Shown piece by piece: positions 59,801 through 64,000 of a stretch of 64,000 bases of DNA. Both the position numbers and the translations under genes were made by a program. Source of the DNA: Kitasatospora sp. NBC_01246 (GTDB lineage: Bacteria; Actinomycetota; Actinomycetes; Streptomycetales; Streptomycetaceae); NCBI RefSeq assembly GCF_036226505.1, contig NZ_CP108484.1, positions 6,448,001 through 6,512,000 on the forward strand. Direction: 5' to 3'. Positions within the stretch are counted from its first letter, which is position 1; the number at the start of each line of letters is the position of its first letter. The notes beneath the pieces are model-generated. The model made no database searches, was not told where the DNA came from, and was given only the letters and a program-made list of their open reading frames with translations.

Positions 59801-62800
59801 CGCGCGGGCGACGAGGCCGAGTACAGCCGGGTCGAGGAACTGCTGATCGAGGCGCCGCTGGTGCTCCCGCCGCAGGGCGCGGTCCGGGTGCAGGTCACGG
59901 TGGACGAGGCGGACGAGTCCGGCCGCCGTGCGGTCGCGGTGTATGCCCAGTCCGAGGAGGCGGCCTTCGCGGAGGAGTGGACCCGGCACGCGACGGGCGC
60001 GCTGACACCGGTCGCGCCGAGTGCCGACACTGTGCTGCCGGGCGAGTGGCCGCCGGGGGGCGCCGAGACCGTAGACCTGGACGGGTTCTACCCACGCCTG
60101 GCCGCCAGTGGCCTCGCCTACGGTCCGGTGTTCCAGGGTATGCAGGCAGCCTGGCGGCGTGGCGAGGAGCTGTTCGCCGAGGTCGCGCTGCCGGACGGTG
60201 TCGGCGTGTCCGGATTCGGGCTGCACCCCGCCCTGCTGGACAGCGCGCTGCACGTGGCGGGGTTGGATGACGACGGGGACGGCCTGACGCTGCCGTTCGC
60301 GTGGAGTGACGTCGAGGTGCACGCATCGGGTGCGGTGGCGGCCCGGGTGCGTGTGGCACCGGCTTCCTCGGGCGAGGGCGTGTCGATCACGTTGGTCGAT
60401 GCTGCGGGCGAGCTGGTGGCGTCGGTCGGTTCGTTGGTGCTGAGGGCGGCCTCGGCCGAGGGCCTGGCGGGTGGCACCGGGGCGGCGAATGAGTCGATGT
60501 TCGGTGTGGAGTGGGTTCCGGCTGACCTGACCGGTGTCGCGACGGAGGGTGGTCGGTGGGCTGTCCTCGGGACGGCGGAGCTGGCGGGTGCGGAGTCGTT
60601 CCCGGATCTGGCGGCGCTGGTGGCGTCGGCGGAGGTCGTGCCCGAGGTGGTGGTGGTGCGGGTTGTGCCGGACGCCGTGGACGAGGTCCCGGCTGCGGCT
60701 GGTCGTACGGCTGCCGGTGTGCTGGGTCTGGTGCAGGAGTGGCTGGCGGCGGAGTCCTTGTCCGGGTCCCGTTTGCTGGTGGTGACGGACCGAGCGGTGG
60801 ACGCCGGTCCGGAGGTGTCGATGGACGTCGCGGCTGCTCCGGTGTGGGGTCTGGTCCGGGTGGCGCAGGCGGAGAACCCTGGCCGGATCGTCCTCGCCGA
60901 TGTCGAGGACGCCTCCATGGAGTGGCTGCGCCTGGGCGTTGCCTCGGGTGAGGCGCAGTTCGCGGTGCGGGCGGGCCAGGTGCGTGTACCCAGGCTGGTG
61001 CGGGTGCCGTCGACGCCTGCCGCCGACTCGGGGGGTCGTCCGGGCACGGTGCTGATCACCGGTGCATCGGGTGCGCTGGGTGGTCTGGTGGCCCGGCGTC
61101 TCGGGGAGAGCGGGCGGGTCGAGCACCTGGTCCTGGTGTCGCGTCGTGGCATCGAGGCCGCCGGAATGTCGGAGCTGGTCGCTGACCTGAAGGGCCTGGG
61201 TGTCGAGGTCACGGTCGCGGCCTGTGACGTGGCCGATCGCGAGGAACTCGCCGACGCGCTGCAGGGCTTGGCGCTGAACGGTGTCGTCCACGCGGCCGGT
61301 GTCCTGGACGACGGGCTCGTCGTCTCGCTGACCCCGGAGCGGTTGGCGGCGGTGATGCGGCCGAAGGTCGACGCGGCGTGGCATCTGCACGAGCTGACCC
61401 GTCACCTGGACCTGGACATGTTCGTCCTGTTCTCCTCGATCGCGGGTGTGATCGGTAACGCGGGGCAGGCGAACTATGCGGCGGGGAACACGTTCCTGGA
61501 CGCGCTGGCCGCCCACCGGCGGCACGAGGGCCTGGCCGCGGTGTCGCTGGCCTGGGGCCCGTGGGAGAACGGCATGGCGGGTGAGCTCTCGGAGGCGGAC
61601 CGCCGCCGGATGGGCCGGCAGGGTCTGCGGCCATTCTCCGACGCACGCGGGCTCGCCGTCCTGGAGTCGGCCGTCGGCCGGCCCGAAGCGCTCCTCGTCG
61701 CGGCCGAGTTGAACCTGGCCGCCCTGAGGGGATCCGGCGAGGTCCCGCCGCTGCTGTCCGGCCTCGTCCGTGCGACACGCGCAGGCTCGCGTACCCGCCG
61801 CACGGCCGGACTGCCGAGCGCCGACGGTCGGAGCGCCCTGGCCGCGCGTTTGGCCGGGCTGGTGCCGGACGAGCAGCGGGAGGTGGTGCGGGAGCTGGTG
61901 CTGTCGCAGGCCGCTCTGGTGCTGGGGATGGCCGGTCCGGGCAGTCTGGACGCCGAACGGTCCTTCCGGGACGTCGGTTTCGACTCGCTCACCGCCGTCG
62001 AACTGCGCAACCGGCTGAACAGCGCCACCGGCCTGCGGCTGCCGGCCACGGCGGTCTTCGACTACCCGACCCCGGCGGCCCTGGTCGGCTTCCTGCTGGG
62101 TGAGCTGGTCGGTGGCAACGACCCCGTCTCGACGGGTACCGCGCTCCCGGCCTCCGGGCGCGCACGGGTCGAGGACGACCCGCTGGTGATCGTCGGGATG
62201 GCGTGCCGGTTCCCGGGCGGCGTGTCGTCCCCGGCCGACTTCTGGGAGTTGCTCGCCTCGGGTGGGGACGCCATCGGGGAGTTCCCCACCGACCGGGGCT
62301 GGGCGACGGACGTCTACGACCCCGATCCGGCGGCCGCAGGCCGGAGCGTCTCGCGGGAGGGCGGGTTCCTCTACGACGCGGGGGAGTTCGACGCGGAGTT
62401 CTTCGGGATCAGTCCGCGTGAGGCGGTGGCGACGGATCCGCAGCAGCGGTTGTTGCTGGAGGCGTCGTGGGAGGCGTTGGAGGACGCGGGGATCGACCCG
62501 ACGGGGCTGCGGGGCAGTGCGACGGGGGTGTTCTCGGGGCTCTTCTATCACGACTACCTGCCGTCGCACTTCGTGCCGGAGGAGGTCGAGGGGTATCTGG
62601 GGACGGGTGGCACGGGTTCGGTGGCCTCGGGGCGGGTGGCGTATGCGCTGGGGCTGGAAGGTCCGGCGGTGACGGTGGACACGGCGTGTTCGTCGTCGCT
62701 GGTGGCGCTGCACCTGGCCTGCCAGTCGCTGCGCTCGGGGGAGAGTTCGCTCGCGCTGGCCGGTGGTGTGACGGTGATGTCGACGCCCGGCACCTTCATC

Positions 62801-64000
62801 GACTTCTCGCGGCAGGGCGGTCTGGCCGCCGACGGGCGCTGCAAGGCGTTCGCGGAGTCCGCGGACGGCACGGGCTGGGGCGAGGGCGTCGGCGTCCTGG
62901 TGGTCGAACGGCTTTCGGACGCACGCCGCAACGGTCACAAGGTACTCGCGGTGGTGGCCGGTACGGCGGTGAACCAGGACGGTGCGTCCAACGGTCTGAC
63001 GGCGCCGAACGGGCCATCCCAGCAGCGGGTCATCCGGGCCGCGCTGGCCAACGCCGGTCTGTCGGCGGCCGAGGTGGACGTGGTCGAGGGCCATGGCACC
63101 GGGACCAGGCTGGGTGACCCGATCGAGGCGCAGGCGTTGCTGGCGACCTACGGCCAGGACCGGCCGGCCGACCGGCCGCTGCTCCTGGGCTCGGTGAAGT
63201 CGAACATCGGGCACGCGCAGGCGGCCGCCGGTGTGGCGGGTGTCATCAAGATGGTCGCCGCGATGCAGCACGGGAGCGTTCCGGCGACGCTGCACGTGGA
63301 CGAGCCGTCCTCGCACGTGGACTGGGCGGCGGGCGCGGTCCGGCTGGTCACTGAGGCGCAGCCGTGGCCGGAGACGGGTGAGCGGCCGCGTCGGGCGGGC
63401 GTGTCGTCGTTCGGGTTCTCCGGGACCAACGCACACGTGATCATCGAGCAGGCTCCCGAGCAGGACATTCCGCGCCCCCGGGCGGACCACCGGACGCTCC
63501 CGGTGGTGCCATGGGTGGTATCGGGGCGGTCGGCGGAGGGTCTTGCCGGTCAGGCGGAGCGGCTCGCGGACTTCGTACAGCGGTCTGACGCTGATCTTCA
63601 GGACGCTGGTTGGTCGTTGGTGGTGTCGCGGGCGGCGTTGGAGCAGCGGGCGGTGGTGCTGGGCTCGGACCGCGAGGAGTTGCTGGCGGGTCTTGCGGCG
63701 TTGGCCGGGGGCCGTGAGGTTCCGGGTGTGGTGACCGGGTCCGTGGGTGGTGCGGGCAAGGTCGGGTTCGTGTTCACCGGCCAGGGTGCGCAGCGCGTTG
63801 GCATGGGGCAGGGGCTCTACCAGGCGTTCCCGGTGTTCGCCGACGCCTTCGACGCGGTGTGTGCGGGGCTGGCCGAGCACTTGGACGGTTCCCTGGCGGG
63901 TGTGATCCGGGGTGAGGGTCCGATCGATGAGACGGGGTGGGCGCAGCCCGCACTGTTCGCGGTCGAGGTGGCGCTGTTCCGTCTGCTGGAGTCGTGGGGT
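56873..64000 (+). CDS. Modular type I polyketide synthase, 3' end outside window (module 4 and part of 5)
   Basis: ATG 56873 follows GAGGAAGG (56855-56862) by ten bases. The frame stays open for 2376 codons to the window edge. The head MANEEKLRDYLKRVT and following DLAQTRERLREVE is the classic coiled-coil docking head that receives chains from tails such as DDDMFDFIDNQLGL of the preceding protein. Order seen: KS-AT-DH-KR-ACP / KS-AT (cut). Both ATs belong to the malonyl family (HAFH is seen in the first; the second is cut before this motif). It continues the polyene started by the preceding gene. More modules, and possibly more PKS genes, must lie beyond the window before the chain reaches the proteins at its left end. 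Confidence 0.97.
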   Translation, partial: MANEEKLRDYLKRVTTDLAQTRERLREVEGRQQEPVAIVGMACRFPGGVSSPEEFWQLLASGGDAIGHFPTDRGWPGNLVDPDPDAVGKSVSGEGGFLYDAGEFDAGFFGISPREAIAMDPQQRLLLETSWHALEGAGIDPTGLRGSATGVFAGLFYHDYLPFYPVPEEAEGYLGTGGMGSVVSGRVAYALGLEGPAVTVDTACSSSLVALHLACQSLRSGESSLALAGGVTVMSTPGTFIDFSRQRGLAADGRCKAYAESADGTGWGEGVGVLVVERLSDARRNGHKVLAVVTGTAVNQDGASNGLTAPNGPSQQRVIRAALANAGVGADGVDVVEGHGTGTRLGDPIEAQALLATYGQERPADRPLLLGSVKSNIGHAQAAAGVAGVIKMVAAMQHGVVPATLHADEPSSRIDWESGAVRLVTEAQPWPETGERPRRAGVSSFGFSGTNAHVIVEQAPAEEAVAPRGEGWTLPVVPWSLSGRSAEGLAGQAERLAAFVERSDADVLDVGWSLVVSRAALEQRAVVLGSDREELQAGLAALAGGREVPGVVTGSVGGAGKVGFVFTGQGAQRVGMGQGLYQAFPVFADAFDAVCAGLAEHLDGSLAAVIRGEGPIDETGWAQPALFAVEVALFRLLESWGVSPQVVAGHSIGELAAAHVAGVWSLEDACAVVAARGRLMQQLPSGGAMVAVEATEGEVLEAIAGRAGVGIAAVNGPRAVVISGVEDEVLQAAAQLAASGARTKRLQVSHAFHSPLMEPMLEEFTRVVAAVSYRTPKLTMVSALTGLPVTDEVTDPAYWVKHVREAVRFHDAAQALRAAGVRTFVEIGPDGVLSGMGPQTRTDDQGEPEVWLPLLRRGRDEPRALFTALAKLFVRGVPVAWEQVYADTGAQQVDLPTYAFQRRRYWLPTGSGVVDAAGLGQSPARHPLLGAAVTLPASGGLVLTGRLSLAAQPWLADHVVAGQVVVPGAALVEMAVRAGDEAEYSRVEELLIEAPLVLPPQGAVRVQVTVDEADESGRRAVAVYAQSEEAAFAEEWTRHATGALTPVAPSADTVLPGEWPPGGAETVDLDGFYPRLAASGLAYGPVFQGMQAAWRRGEELFAEVALPDGVGVSGFGLHPALLDSALHVAGLDDDGDGLTLPFAWSDVEVHASGAVAARVRVAPASSGEGVSITLVDAAGELVASVGSLVLRAASAEGLAGGTGAANESMFGVEWVPADLTGVATEGGRWAVLGTAELAGAESFPDLAALVASAEVVPEVVVVRVVPDAVDEVPAAAGRTAAGVLGLVQEWLAAESLSGSRLLVVTDRAVDAGPEVSMDVAAAPVWGLVRVAQAENPGRIVLADVEDASMEWLRLGVASGEAQFAVRAGQVRVPRLVRVPSTPAADSGGRPGTVLITGASGALGGLVARRLGESGRVEHLVLVSRRGIEAAGMSELVADLKGLGVEVTVAACDVADREELADALQGLALNGVVHAAGVLDDGLVVSLTPERLAAVMRPKVDAAWHLHELTRHLDLDMFVLFSSIAGVIGNAGQANYAAGNTFLDALAAHRRHEGLAAVSLAWGPWENGMAGELSEADRRRMGRQGLRPFSDARGLAVLESAVGRPEALLVAAELNLAALRGSGEVPPLLSGLVRATRAGSRTRRTAGLPSADGRSALAARLAGLVPDEQREVVRELVLSQAALVLGMAGPGSLDAERSFRDVGFDSLTAVELRNRLNSATGLRLPATAVFDYPTPAALVGFLLGELVGGNDPVSTGTALPASGRARVEDDPLVIVGMACRFPGGVSSPADFWELLASGGDAIGEFPTDRGWATDVYDPDPAAAGRSVSREGGFLYDAGEFDAEFFGISPREAVATDPQQRLLLEASWEALEDAGIDPTGLRGSATGVFSGLFYHDYLPSHFVPEEVEGYLGTGGTGSVASGRVAYALGLEGPAVTVDTACSSSLVALHLACQSLRSGESSLALAGGVTVMSTPGTFIDFSRQGGLAADGRCKAFAESADGTGWGEGVGVLVVERLSDARRNGHKVLAVVAGTAVNQDGASNGLTAPNGPSQQRVIRAALANAGLSAAEVDVVEGHGTGTRLGDPIEAQALLATYGQDRPADRPLLLGSVKSNIGHAQAAAGVAGVIKMVAAMQHGSVPATLHVDEPSSHVDWAAGAVRLVTEAQPWPETGERPRRAGVSSFGFSGTNAHVIIEQAPEQDIPRPRADHRTLPVVPWVVSGRSAEGLAGQAERLADFVQRSDADLQDAGWSLVVSRAALEQRAVVLGSDREELLAGLAALAGGREVPGVVTGSVGGAGKVGFVFTGQGAQRVGMGQGLYQAFPVFADAFDAVCAGLAEHLDGSLAGVIRGEGPIDETGWAQPALFAVEVALFRLLESWG
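56970..62115 (+). other. PKS module 4: KS-AT(malonyl)-DH-KR-ACP
   Basis: KS about 56975-58250, Cys 57482-57484. AT about 58550-59605, GHSIGE Ser 58823-58825, HAFH 59120-59131. DH about 59640-60335, His 59744-59746, Asp 60239-60241 in LLDSALH; its C-terminal part (GLDDDGDGLTLPFAW) differs from modules 1-3. KR about 60495-61745: TGASGALG at 61058-61081, LDD, Tyr 61475-61477, B1-type. ACP Ser 61985-61987. Expected product is the third conjugated C=C. Confidence 0.92.
62175..64000 (+). other. PKS module 5 (cut): KS-AT
   Basis: KS about 62182-63465 with Cys 62687-62689, ATDPQQR as in module 3, and HGTGT and SNIGHAQ intact. The AT begins about 63765 with FVFTGQGAQRVGMGQG and runs to the edge, before the GHSxGE and HAFH motifs; its start is nearly identical to the malonyl ATs of modules 1-4. 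Reductive domains are not visible. Confidence 0.9.
62357..62793 (+). repeat. 437-bp near-identical KS tract, copy 2 (module 5)
   Basis: Second copy of the tract at 51638-52074, at an offset of 10719 bases, about two module lengths away, with one mismatch (62548). Sequence outside the tract is clearly less alike. Confidence 0.95.

Noticed and set aside
1..64000. Match to a named natural product cluster (bafilomycin, concanamycin or other methoxymalonyl macrolides)
   Set aside because: Module order, lack of fkbG, the dead AT and the C-A-T gene do not fit the clusters I know; without a database search I will not assign a product.

Overview
The window is one continuous stretch of a very GC-rich actinomycete chromosome (Streptomyces/Kitasatospora-like; strong G/C bias at third codon positions, GTG starts, GGAGG-type ribosome sites). 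It is filled by a modular type I polyketide synthase (PKS) locus. All supported genes lie on the + strand. I see no tRNA, rRNA, CRISPR array, insertion sequence, regulator, transporter or P450. Both ends are cut inside PKS genes.

Layout. (1) 1-14345: 3' part of a PKS gene with modules A (cut; DH-KR), B (KR only) and C (DH-ER-KR). (2) 14377-29079: PKS gene with modules D (DH-ER-KR), E (DH-KR) and F, whose AT has lost its catalytic Ser and the subdomain that carries the catalytic His. (3) 29224-33260: a thioesterase-fold protein with a Cys nucleophile, then a C-A-T NRPS protein with a degenerate A domain. (4) 33341-36754: fkbK, fkbJ, fkbI and fkbH homologues for an ACP-bound oxygenated malonyl extender, with no O-methyltransferase (fkbG) in the window; a strong terminator hairpin follows. 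(5) 37034-56827: the starter PKS gene with a decarboxylating loading module (KS Cys replaced by Ala), module 1 (DH-ER-KR) and modules 2 and 3 (DH-KR). (6) 56873-64000 (cut): module 4 (DH-KR) and the start of module 5.

How the genes work together (inference from domain order and docking tails). Assembly starts at 37034: malonyl is decarboxylated to acetyl, module 1 adds a saturated C2 unit, and modules 2, 3 and 4 add malonate-derived C=C units, giving a conjugated polyene. The 37034 protein ends in a tail that matches the head of the 56873 protein. The genes at 1 and 14377 are a second docking pair that acts late, mostly with methylmalonyl extenders. The last PKS protein has no TE and no C-terminal docking tail, so release must use separate proteins; the Cys thioesterase and C-A-T protein lie directly downstream. 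Gene order is therefore rotated relative to assembly order.

Most unusual part: the terminal block 26113-33260, where a PKS module with a dead AT is followed by a Cys thioesterase and an NRPS module with a dead A domain, next to a self-contained ACP-bound extender pathway. I do not recognise the final product. Domain borders are estimated from motifs; codon positions of active-site residues were read directly.
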